A DNA stretch of 36,009 nucleotides from Planctomycetota bacterium (GCA_021413735.1 JAIOPV010000058.1:1-36009), one strand, 5' to 3'. Shown: positions 9,038 to 18,538, counted from the first letter of the stretch. Notes: a model not told the origin generated them from the sequence alone. Made by a program: numbers and translations.

Positions 9038-10735
9038 TCATCGTCGGTCCTTCTCGTCCCGGCCGCCGTTTTTGGGTTCTGGTCTTGCCGGCGACTCCCA
9101 GACATTCATCATCAGTTCGTAAATCGCCGGCTCGTTCTCTTTGAGTTCGGCCCGGTTGAACGGGAAGAAGTCGTTCACGCCGAAGTACGCCTCCGTCATT
9201 TCGGCGAAGAACTCCATGGGGTCAGTCAGTGCGTAGTGTTTCACCCGTGTGCCGTCGTGGTGGAGGACCGTTTCGCCACGACCGCTCTTTTTGTACTTCT
9301 CATAGGTCTCCTTGATTCGCGGTTCGTCGAACCCCAGCACCTGGTCGTGGTACGCATGGGCCAGTTCGTGAAGGATCACCCAGGGTTGTTCGTTGACGAG
9401 TTCCTTGGTGAGCAATTCCGCGGCGTGGGGAATGTGAACGCATTTCGCGAGGTCGGTTGAATAGCCGTTCGCCTTGAGCCAGCCGGCGTCGCCGTGATAC
9501 TGCATCGACCCGATGTTGTCGTGGGTCAGATCGAGGACGATAACCATGGCTTGCAGCTTCTTCACGCGATCCGGGGGCACCACCACCTTGATGTCGGCTA
9601 ACTTTGTTTCGAGAACCCGCAGTGCCCGAGTGCCCAGTTCAGCGTCCGGGGCTTTCAGCAACCGGTCATCGACGCGAATCGTCCAGCCTTCGAGTTTCTG
9701 GATCGTGTGCGACGTCGGTTTCGCCGGTTCGGGCTTGTCTTTCGGCTGGGCTGCCTTGTCTTTCGGTTGCGGGGTCAGGAGTTTGACCATGCCCTTTCCG
9801 AGGGCGTCACCGACCAGGAAGTACGTTTCCGCGTTGCCGAACTCGTGGTGCCCGTGACCGGTGTTGGGCGACTCCTTCGCAGGGCGCACGAAATCGTGTG
9901 TCTCGACGAAGATGACATTCCCCTTGAACTCAGGTTTGGCCGCAGCGCCGGCCTGGGCTTTGCGCAGGGTCGCCCAGGCGCCCGGCGCGTCCACCCACGG
10001 GCCGGTCAGTTCCCCGATCACGACCGGCAGGTTGGGGACCTTCAAATCCTTGCGAACATCCTTGATGAGGTTCACCAGGTTCTGCTCGTACTCCGGCACC
10101 GCGTTCTTCGGATCGACCCCGTCGTTCCAACCCTGGTACCACACAAACCCCGCGAGTTCGTACCCCTGATCCGCGTAGGCCGGGAACTCGGTTTTCAGGT
10201 TCGCGAGTGACTTGCGAACGTCGTCCAACATCTTCGTGTAGTAGGGACCGACCTCACCGCCCGAACTCGGCGCGCGGAAGTCCTTGTACAGGCTCTTCCC
10301 GCCCCACGCGGTCTTGATCAGCAGAACCTGTTCGGGGAAGTGATCGCCGAGAACGTGACCGAACTGCAACTCCGGCCCGAAGTGGTGTTTGTCGCCATAC
10401 ACGCTGAAACCCAGTGCCAGCGGCCCGGCGAGGAGTGGACCCTTCTCTCGCTGGTAGCGAACCCAGACGTCATCGCGCACCGCCCAGTCGCCCTTCTCGG
10501 TCTTGAGGTGCTTGACGAGTTTGGCCTTGGCCGGATCGTTGAGCAGCGCCTTGAGTGTGCCTTTGCCGTCGTTGTAGTCCTTGCCCTCAAGGTCCACGAC
10601 CGCATGCCCTTCCATGTTCGATTGGCCGGCGAGGACGAACACCTTCACCGGCTTCGGGGGATCGGCTGCACGGATGTCCGACGTGCCAGCGAGCCCGAGG
10701 AGTCCGAGAAGAATCGCGATCTTTCGGGTCGGCAT
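9038..10735 (-). CDS. Secreted SASA-type esterase fused to a zinc metallopeptidase domain
   Basis: This 565-residue protein has a signal peptide (MPTRKIAILLGLLGLAG... ending near RAAD). Residues about 25-320 form a sialate-O-acetylesterase/SGNH-type hydrolase: FVLAGQSNMEGH with the nucleophile serine, LIKTAWGGKSL, GFVWYQGWND, and a late histidine region GHGHHEFGNAETY. After a lysine/proline-rich linker (KDKAAQPKDKPEPAKP, about 330-345) comes a second domain with HELAHAYHD (about 455), an HExxH zinc site, and EFFAEMTEAYFG (about 505), which probably supplies the third ligand. The two catalytic halves suggest processing of an acetylated glycoprotein or polysaccharide outside the cytoplasm. I chose ATG 10735; a TTG 30 bases upstream is possible. 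It is divergent from the beta-helix gene. Confidence 0.8.
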   Translation of the reverse strand: MPTRKIAILLGLLGLAGTSDIRAADPPKPVKVFVLAGQSNMEGHAVVDLEGKDYNDGKGTLKALLNDPAKAKLVKHLKTEKGDWAVRDDVWVRYQREKGPLLAGPLALGFSVYGDKHHFGPELQFGHVLGDHFPEQVLLIKTAWGGKSLYKDFRAPSSGGEVGPYYTKMLDDVRKSLANLKTEFPAYADQGYELAGFVWYQGWNDGVDPKNAVPEYEQNLVNLIKDVRKDLKVPNLPVVIGELTGPWVDAPGAWATLRKAQAGAAAKPEFKGNVIFVETHDFVRPAKESPNTGHGHHEFGNAETYFLVGDALGKGMVKLLTPQPKDKAAQPKDKPEPAKPTSHTIQKLEGWTIRVDDRLLKAPDAELGTRALRVLETKLADIKVVVPPDRVKKLQAMVIVLDLTHDNIGSMQYHGDAGWLKANGYSTDLAKCVHIPHAAELLTKELVNEQPWVILHELAHAYHDQVLGFDEPRIKETYEKYKKSGRGETVLHHDGTRVKHYALTDPMEFFAEMTEAYFGVNDFFPFNRAELKENEPAIYELMMNVWESPARPEPKNGGRDEKDRR

Positions 10736-10779
10736 GTCAGGGATCTCGAGGACGAGTGGGAACAAAGAGCGAAAGAAAT

Positions 10780-10808
10780 TTGCGGTTTTCGGGGTATCGT
10801 ATGATAAT
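10780..10808 (+). promoter_or_regulatory. Candidate sigma-70-like promoter for the beta-helix gene
   Basis: TTGCGG (10780-10785) and GATAAT (10803-10808) are separated by 17 bases in the 230-base divergent region. This would start a transcript about 150 bases before the ATG at 10966. It is a consensus match only; planctomycete promoters are not well defined. Confidence 0.3.
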
Positions 10809-10965
10809 CCCCGGGACCGTGTAGGAGATCATCCGGCGACGCCAAGCGGCTCGGCGACCGCTGCACGGGGGGCCGGCCGGTCTTCGACACGGAATACGCG
10901 TCCGGTCGGCGGCGGGCCAACAGCGATTGAAGCAACGAACGACCACCTCAGTACGTGGAGCGTCC

Positions 10966-13830
10966 ATGAAACCCATCTCGGTTCTCGTGCTCACCCTGCT
11001 CTCGCCACTGGCCTCGCTCCGGGCGGCCGAGTACTACGTCGCGCCCAACGGCGACGATGCGAGAACGGGCAGCAAGGAGCAGCCGTTCGCCACGCTCCAC
11101 CAGGCGCAGCTCGCCGCCCGCAAAGCGCGGGCTCAGGGCCAACCGGTCACCGTCTTCCTGCGGGGCGGCACGCACTACCTGGCCAAACCGCTGGTCTTCG
11201 AGCCGCAGGATTCGGGCACGAAGGAGGCGCCGGTCGTCTACCGGGCCTACGAACAGGAGACGCCGGTCGTCAGCGGCGGGGTGAAACTGAACCTGAAGTG
11301 GGAGGCGTTCCGCGACGGCATCAGCAAAGCCAAGGTGCCGGGCGGCTTGACCACCGACCAGTTGTTCGTCAACGGGACCCAGCAGCACCTTGCGCGGTAC
11401 CCGAACTTCAACCCGGACGAGCGGATCTACAATGGCTTCGCGGCCGACGCCCTGAGCCCCGCCCGGGTTAAGCGCTGGGCCGACCCACGCGGCGGCTTCA
11501 TCCACGCGATGCACGCCGCCGAGTGGGGCGGGTACCACTTCGTCATCACCGGCAAGAAGGACGGCGGGACCATCACCTCCGAGGGCGGGTGGCAGAACAA
11601 CCGGCCCTCGGCGATGCACGGCCGCTTCCGCTTCGTGGAGAACATCTTCGAGGAGCTGGACGCCCCGGGCGAGTGGTTCCTCGATCCGAAAGCGAACACG
11701 CTGTACTTCTACCCGCCGGCCGGCGTTCAACTGGCGACCGCGGACGTCGAAGCCGTCCGCCTCCGTCACCTCGTCGAGTTCCGCGGCACCGCCGAGGCGC
11801 CGGTCCGGTTCGTGACCTTCACCGGGCTGACGTTCCGCCACGCGGCGCGAACGTTCATGGACAACAAGGAACCGCTGGTCCGCAGCGACTGGACCACCTA
11901 TCGAGGCGGGGCCGTGTTCTACACCGGCACGGAGGATTGCTCCCTGGAGGACAGCTTCATCGACCAGGTCGGCGGTAACGCGGTATTCGTGAACAACTAC
12001 AACCGCCGCCTGATCGTCCGCGGCTGCCACATCGCCAAGGCGGGAGGCAACGGCGTGGCGTTCGTCGGCGACCGCGACGCGGCCCGGGTGCCGCGGGACT
12101 GGAAGGACCGCTCGCAGACGTTCGAGACGCTCGACCGCAAGCCGGGACCGAAGACCAGTAACTACCCCGCCGACTGCCGGGTGGACGACTGCCTGATCTA
12201 CCTCACGGGCCGCGTCGAGAAGCAGACGGCCCCGGTGCAGATCGAACTCGCGCAAAGCATCACCGTGCGGCACTGTTCGCTGTACGACGTGCCGCGCGCG
12301 GGCATCAACATCGGTGACGGTTGCTGGGGCGGGCACGTCATCGAGTTCTGCGACATCTTCGACACGGTCAAGGAAACTGGCGACCACGGCTCCTTCAACT
12401 CCTGGGGCCGAGACCGCTTCTGGGACCTCAAGGGCCTCAACCTGAACGACGACAAGACGTGGGACGCGCAGAAGGAACTGCCGCTGCTGGACGCCGTGAA
12501 GACGACCGTCATCCGCAACAACCGGTGGCGGTGCGATCACGGCTGGGACATCGACCTCGACGACGGCTCGTCGAACTACCACCTCTACAACAACCTCTGT
12601 CTCCGCGGCGGCATCAAGAACCGCGAAGGGTTCTTCCGGGTCGTCGAGAACAACATTATCGTCAACAACGGGTTCCACCCGCACGTCTGGTACAAGCACA
12701 GCCAGGACGTGGTCCGCCGCAACATCATGGGGACCGATCACTACCTCCCCGCGGGCGGTATGCCCGCCACGCCCTGGGGCCGCGAGATGGACCACAACTT
12801 GGTTCACCAGCCCGGGGTCACAACCCCCACGCCGGCAACCAAGCTCGCCAAGCAGTCGCAACGGGACGAACACTCGATCGTCGCGGATGCTTTGTTCGTC
12901 GATCCGGAGCGAGGCGACTTCCGGGTGAAGCCCGACTCTCCGGCACTAAAACTGGGCTTCAAGAACTTCCCGATGGACCAGTTCGGGGTGCGCAAGCCGG
13001 AACTCAAAGCCATCGCACGAACACCCGAGTTGCAAACGGTTCAAGCCAGCAAGCCCACCACGAGCCGCGCGGCTCACGACTGGCAGGGCCTGAAGGTCAA
13101 GAATCTCGAAGGTGAAGAGTACTCCGCGTTCGGAGTCAGCAAGGAGTCGGGCGGGGTGCAGGTGCTCGGCGGAACGAAGTCGGGCATCGAGACCGGCGAT
13201 CTGATCCAGGTCGTCAACGGGAAGCCCGTTAAGACCTTCGCGGACCTTATGCGGGGGCAGAATGAAGCGGCGGGCAAACCACTCGAGGTGGGAATCGTCC
13301 GTAAGCAGCAACCCAAGACGATCCGCGTCATGGTCTACACATACGTGTCCCTCGAACCGGGCACCCCGGCTGACGACAGCGTGCCGATCCGGGCGATCAC
13401 AACAAAACCCGCGACGCAGAACGATCCGGTCGCGACGCTGTTCGACGGCAAACTCGCCGAGGGGTACGGTTCCGTGTTCGGGAACGGCACGGCGGGCGGT
13501 GCTTACAAAGTGGATCTCGGCAAGCACATCGATGTCGCCGAGATCAAGACGTGGTCGTTCAATCAGAACAAGAACCGGGGCACACAACGGTTCGCTCTGT
13601 TCGGCAGCAACGCAATGCAAGATCCCGGTTGGGACACCGGTAAGTTCACGCTCATCATCGAAGTGGACACCACCGGCACTCCAGTCGACAAGTTCCTGGG
13701 GACCCGTGTCCGCGCCGCAGACGAGCAGTCCGTCGGCACATACCGCTGGCTGATGTGGGTCGTGGACCCGGTGACCGAAAAGGGCGAGAACACAGCCTTC
13801 CAGGAGTTTCAAATCAAGGCCAAGCCCTGA
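10966..13830 (+). CDS. Secreted right-handed beta-helix protein with PDZ-like and discoidin-like C-terminal domains
   Basis: This 954-residue protein has a signal peptide (MKPISVLVLTLLSPLASLRA). The mature N-terminus EYYVAPNGDDARTGSKEQPF is the typical entry of secreted parallel beta-helix proteins that act on, or bind, polysaccharides. Repeated asparagine/valine/isoleucine-rich rungs follow to about residue 650 (VGGNAVFVNNYNRRLIVRG, VIRNNRWRCDHGW). Around 730-800 is a PDZ-like segment (SGIETGDLIQVVNGKPV), and from about 825 a beta-sandwich that may be discoidin-like (LFDGKLAEGYGS, FALFGSNAMQ). ATG 10966 has TGGAG 7 bases upstream. The divergent esterase-metallopeptidase next door suggests a shared extracellular carbohydrate role. 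Whether it is a lyase or hydrolase is not decidable here. Confidence 0.8.
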   Translation: MKPISVLVLTLLSPLASLRAAEYYVAPNGDDARTGSKEQPFATLHQAQLAARKARAQGQPVTVFLRGGTHYLAKPLVFEPQDSGTKEAPVVYRAYEQETPVVSGGVKLNLKWEAFRDGISKAKVPGGLTTDQLFVNGTQQHLARYPNFNPDERIYNGFAADALSPARVKRWADPRGGFIHAMHAAEWGGYHFVITGKKDGGTITSEGGWQNNRPSAMHGRFRFVENIFEELDAPGEWFLDPKANTLYFYPPAGVQLATADVEAVRLRHLVEFRGTAEAPVRFVTFTGLTFRHAARTFMDNKEPLVRSDWTTYRGGAVFYTGTEDCSLEDSFIDQVGGNAVFVNNYNRRLIVRGCHIAKAGGNGVAFVGDRDAARVPRDWKDRSQTFETLDRKPGPKTSNYPADCRVDDCLIYLTGRVEKQTAPVQIELAQSITVRHCSLYDVPRAGINIGDGCWGGHVIEFCDIFDTVKETGDHGSFNSWGRDRFWDLKGLNLNDDKTWDAQKELPLLDAVKTTVIRNNRWRCDHGWDIDLDDGSSNYHLYNNLCLRGGIKNREGFFRVVENNIIVNNGFHPHVWYKHSQDVVRRNIMGTDHYLPAGGMPATPWGREMDHNLVHQPGVTTPTPATKLAKQSQRDEHSIVADALFVDPERGDFRVKPDSPALKLGFKNFPMDQFGVRKPELKAIARTPELQTVQASKPTTSRAAHDWQGLKVKNLEGEEYSAFGVSKESGGVQVLGGTKSGIETGDLIQVVNGKPVKTFADLMRGQNEAAGKPLEVGIVRKQQPKTIRVMVYTYVSLEPGTPADDSVPIRAITTKPATQNDPVATLFDGKLAEGYGSVFGNGTAGGAYKVDLGKHIDVAEIKTWSFNQNKNRGTQRFALFGSNAMQDPGWDTGKFTLIIEVDTTGTPVDKFLGTRVRAADEQSVGTYRWLMWVVDPVTEKGENTAFQEFQIKAKP

Positions 13831-13940
13831 TCGTCGGCTTCTCGTGCGCCAAACTGAGGGAAACGGTGAATGTGGACACGGCACACGGCGGAGATGGTGA
13901 TTGACTGCGGGCGCGAGCGAGGAGAAACTGTTTACTGTCG

Positions 13941-14174
13941 ATAACCACCTTCCGAACCAAGGACAACGTAGCGAGCGTCGAGAGCTACCCGTTCTTCGCC
14001 CTGGACGCGCTCAAAATGTGGACCGAGGGGACGTGGAGCAAGCAGCCGGTCGAATTCGCGCAGATCGGCAGCGACCGCCCCTATCACTACATGGGCAGCG
14101 GCAAGTTCTTCATGTGCCTCGGCGACGCGCTGGCAACCGCGATGGTCGATTTGAAGAAGAAGCAATTGCCGTAA
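13941..14174 (+). pseudogene. C-terminal fragment of a SASA-type esterase
   Basis: An open frame without a usable start reads VASVESYPFFALDALKMW, then QIGSDRPYHYMGSGKFF, then CLGDALATAMVDLKKK and ends at TAA 14172-14174. The Y-H-Y-x-G-S-G-K-F-F segment and the following helix resemble the end of sialate-O-acetylesterase-like proteins. The first three-quarters of such a gene is absent. It sits between the beta-helix gene and the DUF1501 gene, so it is probably a remnant of another member of the local carbohydrate-related set. Confidence 0.5.
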
Positions 14175-14348
14175 TAATGAGAGTGTTCCGCTTCCCGCCA
14201 TCAGACAGAGAAGAACGGGCGGATATGGGGCATCACCGGCCTGATCGATCGGATCCGCGACACCTGAACCCACCTGACAGGCCGCCCGTGGCGAATACGC
14301 CCGGTACCGACCTCACCGTCCCGACCTCCTATTCCGGCGGTTGACTCG

Positions 14349-15683
14349 ATGAGCCTTACCTCGCTGACAACACGGCGTGAGTTTTTCGCACTCGGGGGAC
14401 TCTCACTCGGAGTTCTGTCCCCGCTGGCGCTTTCGTTGCCAAGAGTTTTGGCGAACGAGTCGAGGAGTCGCGGCAAGAAGCAAATCAACGTCATCTTCCT
14501 GTTCCTACAAGGTGGTGCCAGTCACATCGACATGTTCGATATGAAGCCGGCTGCGCCGGATGACATCCGCGGGAAGTACTCCCCTGCGGCGACCAATCTG
14601 ACCGGGTTGCAGCTGAGTGACCAGTTGCCGGGGCTCCGCGCCTGCGCCGACAAGTTCTCCCTGATTCGCTCGATGTACACCGCCAAGCCCGTCGATCACG
14701 GCGAAGGCGACATCCACCTCATGTGCGGCAGCCCGGTCGACAAGAACCTCCAGGCTCCCGGCATCGGTGCGGTCCTCAGCATGCAGCAGAAGCTGGACTC
14801 CCGATTCCTCCCGTTCGTGCACATGGGGAACATGAAGCACCCCTCCCACAGTGCTCCCGGGTTCGGCGGGTTCCTCGGTCGCCAATACGACCCGTATGTG
14901 CTCACCCAGGATCCGAATTCGCCGACTTTCGCGGTGCGGGAGTTCGAGTCGGACCCCGAAGTCGATGTGAGTCGACTCGTCGGACGCAAGACGCTACTCC
15001 GCTCACTCGACCGCTACCAGGCCGAGCGAGAAAGTGCGCCCGACTCGGCTCGCGCGCGGGACACATTTACCGAACACGCCTTTCAACTGGCGACATCGCA
15101 GAAGGCCAAAGAGGCGTTCGATCTGTCGCAAGAACCGGCCAAGGTCCGCGACACGTACGGGCGGAACCGGGTCGGGCAGGGCATGCTCCTGGCCCGCCGG
15201 TTGATCGAGGCCGGTGTGCGGTTCGTGACGATCCAGGGTTACGTGGACACTGGGATCTACGCCTGGGACCACCACTGGGGGATCTTCGGACACCTCGACA
15301 AGCAGTTGCCGATTTACGACCAGTGCTATTCCGCCCTGTTGAACGACCTCGACGACCGCGGGTTACTCGACACCACGCTCGTCATCACGGCAGGCGAATT
15401 CGGGCGCACCCCGAAGCTGAACAAGGACAAACAGGGACCCGGGCGCGACCACTGGTCGAATTGCTTCAGTCTCACGATGGGCGGGGGTGGGGTGAAGACG
15501 GGACAGGTGATCGGTGCCAGCGATCGTCTCGGTGCGGTGCCCAAAGAACGTCCCGTTTCCGTCGCAGACTTTGTCGCGACGGTCTATCACGCGTTGGGAC
15601 TCGACCCGCACGCGGAATTCGTTGCGCAAGGGCGGCCGATGAGAATGCTACCCAAAGGTAACGTCGTCAACGAATTGTTCTAG
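14349..15683 (+). CDS. DUF1501 protein, Tat-exported
   Basis: This 444-residue protein starts with a twin-arginine signal (TTRREFFALGGLSLGVLSPL, cleavage probably near RVLA). The body has the DUF1501 hallmarks: NVIFLFLQGGASHIDMFDMK near residue 50, DHGEGDIHLMCG, GQGMLLARRLIEAGVRFV, and TAGEFGRTP near residue 348. This alkaline-phosphatase-superfamily-like fold (sulfatase-related) is greatly expanded in planctomycetes. Its partner there is usually a DUF1549/DUF1553 protein encoded directly upstream; here only an esterase fragment stands upstream, so the gene is an orphan. The ATG is preceded by a weak GGCGG. The substrate is unknown. Confidence 0.85.
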   Translation: MSLTSLTTRREFFALGGLSLGVLSPLALSLPRVLANESRSRGKKQINVIFLFLQGGASHIDMFDMKPAAPDDIRGKYSPAATNLTGLQLSDQLPGLRACADKFSLIRSMYTAKPVDHGEGDIHLMCGSPVDKNLQAPGIGAVLSMQQKLDSRFLPFVHMGNMKHPSHSAPGFGGFLGRQYDPYVLTQDPNSPTFAVREFESDPEVDVSRLVGRKTLLRSLDRYQAERESAPDSARARDTFTEHAFQLATSQKAKEAFDLSQEPAKVRDTYGRNRVGQGMLLARRLIEAGVRFVTIQGYVDTGIYAWDHHWGIFGHLDKQLPIYDQCYSALLNDLDDRGLLDTTLVITAGEFGRTPKLNKDKQGPGRDHWSNCFSLTMGGGGVKTGQVIGASDRLGAVPKERPVSVADFVATVYHALGLDPHAEFVAQGRPMRMLPKGNVVNELF

Positions 15684-16098
15684 TCGACCGACCATCTCGT
15701 TTTGCAGGGTTCAAATTGCAGGAGATACTGGCGTTTCGTCCGTTTCGTTTGTGGCATACCCCGCAAAACGAGACGGTTGGACTCCCAGCTCGTGTCCCGT
15801 TGATCCTCGTCTGATTGCTGTGAAAATGGGCTCTCTGGTTTGTGACAGCGGCGAGCAGCGCGAGGCGACTTAGCAAGCAGGCCGACAACGCTGCATTGGC
15901 GGACGTGAAGCGAACCCTTGCTTCGCAATCGCATCGAGCCGCGACGTGCTGAGGCGGCCATTGCCTTGACCGCGTCGGCACGTTATCTGCCCCGATACCA
16001 CTTGTACTCGTGCGCTCGTATTGCTGCCGCATTTCGGGTGAATTCCCGGCGTGCCGGTGCGGATAACATCGTGTCCGAAAACCGGAATCAGTTGCCTT
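15684..16098. other. Gap with an 11-bp inverted repeat
   Basis: No coding frame is convincing here. An 11-base arm TCTCGTTTTGC (15695-15705) is repeated inverted at 15763-15773, a possible structure downstream of the DUF1501 stop. The right part must hold whatever promoter served the sigma-factor remnant. Confidence 0.35.
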
Positions 16099-16233
16099 AT
16101 GCCCGAGTTCGAGGTTCCCGACCGCCGCGCCCTCTTCGCGGACCACCTGCTCCGGCACTGGGGCCGGCTGTTCGCCTACGTTTACGCGCTCATGCGCAAC
16201 GTCGCCGACGCCGACGACGTGTTCCAACAAACC
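16099..16233 (+). pseudogene. ECF sigma factor, N-terminal fragment
   Basis: From ATG 16099 the frame reads MPEFEVPDRRALFADHLLRH, then WGRLFAYVYALMRNVADADD and VFQQT. This is the start of region 2 of a planctomycete-type extracytoplasmic-function sigma factor. Directly after VFQQT (16233) homology stops in this frame, and the continuation of the same protein is found on the opposite strand immediately beyond. The gene cannot make a sigma factor in this state. Confidence 0.7.
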
Positions 16234-16355
16234 GAGAACCGGAGCCGGGCGCGGCTCCGCAGCCAGGTCGCCGCTTCCAGCCGCGCGACGCCGAGCGCCC
16301 AACTCAGGAAGCTCCGCGCCGGGTCGTAGGCGTCGAACCGCCGCCACAGCGTGAG
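16234..16355 (-). pseudogene. ECF sigma factor, inverted continuation of region 2
   Basis: Read on the minus strand from 16355 the frame gives LTLWRRFDAYDPARSFLSWA, then LGVARLEAATWLRSRARLRF. This is what should follow '...DADDVFQQT' in an ECF sigma factor (core of region 2, the -10 recognition helix). The segment therefore appears to be an in-place inversion of about 120 bp directly abutting the N-terminal fragment. Region 4, the -35-binding domain, is not found on either side. Confidence 0.7.
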
Positions 16356-16446
16356 TGCGGCATTGGGCCGACGCCCACTGATCCACGAGATTCGGTATCA
16401 GATATTTTGGTGGAGTGGCTGCTGCAGTCGAGGAGAGGGACGGACA

Positions 16447-17135
16447 ATGAGGCGATTCTCTGTGTTAATGGTGTTCTGGCTTGCGATCGCCGGCACGGCT
16501 TCATCTGCCGACGACCGAACAGGCCGTGACAAAGTCTTAGCCGATGCCGAGCTGCGGTTGAAATCCATCTACGAGAAATGGGAATTCGCACCGGCTACAT
16601 TTCCTGGCAAATGGCTCGCGGACAGTTATGGCTATTTGATGCTGGAGCCTTCCAAACCGGGCGCGGACCCGGATGTCGTGAAGTACGACGCGAAGAGCGG
16701 GAAGCGGTCCATAATCATTGGTGTGGACCAACTCGCCGTGCCCGGCACGCCTAATAGGTTGGTCGTTCAACGGGTCTTCCAGACGCTCGTCGCTACCAAG
16801 TTCTATCTGCAAACGCGAACAGGAAACTGGCTCTTCGACTCGAAATCGGGCGAACTCAAGAAACTTCCTGACGAGATACCACAGCTGTCGGCGGCAGACG
16901 CATTTTCTCCTCAAGCAGATCGCATCCTCTTTCGTCGTGGCCGAAATCTCGCCGTGCTCGATGTGGCGAGTGGGCGCATCACACCGTTGACCAACGATGA
17001 CGACCGCAGCCAACTGGACAACGGCAGCGAGATGAGCTGGAGCCCCGATGGCCGTCAGATTGCTTATCTCCAATCCGATTCCTCGAAGGTTCGCCAGCGG
17101 CCCGTTGTACACCCGACCGACCCGACGTATCCGGG
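16447..17135 (+). pseudogene. Dipeptidyl-peptidase IV-like protein, truncated by an IS66-type element
   Basis: The frame starts at ATG 16447 (GAGAGGGA 4 bases upstream) with a signal peptide (MRRFSVLMVFWLAIAGTASS). The following ~200 residues look like the N-terminal beta-propeller of S9 family dipeptidyl peptidases: LFDSKSGELKKL, AFSPQADRILFRRGRNLAV, then MSWSPDGRQIAYLQSDSS and VRQRPVVHPTDPTYP. At about 17135 the frame runs into the terminal repeat of the IS element and the C-terminal alpha/beta-hydrolase domain with the catalytic serine is missing. A secreted propeller remnant could be made but would have no peptidase activity. Confidence 0.7.
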
Positions 17136-17157
17136 GTGCTTATTTAGCGTTGTCTGC
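17136..17157 (+). repeat. IS66-type element, left terminal inverted repeat
   Basis: The repeat reads GTGCTTATTTAGCG then TTGTCTGC and matches the reverse complement of 18604-18625 at about 17 of 22 positions, including the core TTTAGCGT. The transposase stop codon (17140-17142) lies inside it. Confidence 0.6.
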
Positions 17158-18538
17158 AGGAGTTCGATTGAACAGGCTGCCGAGGACGCCACGGAAGGCG
17201 TCACCGAGGAATTGAAACACGTCGATGGACTTCTTCTGACAGGTTTGCAGCACGGATGACGTGACGGCCTGCGTTTCGCCGCCAGCCTTGGTCCGGTTCC
17301 CGCCCCACACCTTGCGGTTCACGATTGGCGTCTTCAACGCTTGCTCGGCCCGATGATTCGTCGCCGGAATCTGCGAGTCCACCAGGAACAAGAACCACGA
17401 CCCCGCGTGCTTCAAGAGGTGCTTGGCGAACCTTGCATTCGCTGAGTTGACTCGCGGTCGTTGCGTCAAGTCACGCAACCGCTGGACGTAATCCTCATAC
17501 GCACGCCCACGACGATCCTCGTCGGCTTTCTCCTCCTCAAAGCGATCTCGCAATCGCAACGCACCCCTCAACAGGTCGATTACCTGCTGTGGGAAAAGCT
17601 TGGCCATGCCCTGGTGCTTATCCACGAGCGTCCGGGCACGCCGCAACGCATGATCGACGCATTGTTGATGGGCCACGTCCTCGAATCGTTCGTAGGACGA
17701 AAAGCCATCGTGGGTCATGCTTCCTGACCAGTCGATGCCGATGAACTTCTCCAAGACATCGGCACTGCGTTGCGGGTCGATGGCGTAGAGCGTGGCTCCG
17801 TCGTCACCGACCCAGGCGTGTAGCCAGGCCGGGTACCCCCCGATTCGCCAGCCCGTCTCATCCGGAGTCAGATGTTCGTAGCCTTTGATCTGCTGTGCGA
17901 TCTCGTTGTAAGCCGGACGGAGGATTGTGCCTGCCCGCATCACGACTTGAGCCGAGGCACCCGGTGTCACGGTGATGCCGAAGAGTTTGTCGAAGGTGTC
18001 AGCGATTTTCCCGTGGGACAGGCCCGCCCGTTTGTTGAGGTAAACGATGGCCGCTTGCGTGTCGCCACCGAGTTGGCTTTGAGCGGCACCCGTGGCGTGG
18101 CTGGTTTGCAGCGGATGGCGACCCCGCAGGGGCTTGCTGCATCTTTGGCAGTGGCCGCAGTGGATGGTGAACCTGCGGACGATCGGCTTGCGGGGAATCT
18201 CGGTTTGAAACTGCTGATCGAGATGATCTTCGACGACATCGCCCCCGCAATGGGGACAGTGATCGGGCAATGTGGCGTCAAGCGTTTCATCGACCTGAGC
18301 GGGGTGACGGTGATTCTCGATGAGCGTGTGGGCCATGCTTCTCGCCTGCCTTGCGGCCGGGCTTTTTGGGGTTCTGTTTGGGTTGACCCTTCGAGAACGG
18401 GGCAGCTTGTCGCTTGGCGGATCGTTCGAGTTCGTCGATGCGGTGGAGGAGTTCGCGGACGGTCTGTTCGAGCCGCGTATTGCGTTCACGCAGTTGCGGA
18501 TTTTCGAGAGAGAGTTCTTGATACGATGGCGTGTCCAC
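17140..18538 (-). pseudogene. IS66-family transposase (TnpC), frameshifted near the N-terminus
   Basis: The main frame carries the zinc-binding CPHCGG...HCGHCQRC region and the three acidic catalytic positions in context: LTPDETGWRIGGYPAWLHAW, MTHDGFSSYERF and TNHRAEQALKTPIVNRKVWG. The natural N-terminus is in a different frame from GTG 18538 (MDTPSYQELSLENPQLRERN, then a helix and KKPGRKAGEKHGPHAHR). The two frames join if one G is removed from the GGGG run at 18301-18304. The C-terminal frame alone remains open as far as 18621, but that extension is out-of-frame translation. No tnpA/tnpB helper genes are present, as in single-gene IS66 relatives. The frameshift probably inactivates it; programmed slippage is possible. 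Confidence 0.75.

Noticed and set aside
10948-12873. 641-codon open frame on the minus strand
   Set aside because: Antisense to the beta-helix gene; valine/arginine/alanine-rich, no ribosome-binding site and no recognisable fold.
15700-15720. GGTTCAAAT-like T-loop motif
   Set aside because: No acceptor, D or anticodon stem can be built around it; not a tRNA. No tRNA, rRNA or CRISPR array was seen anywhere in the window.
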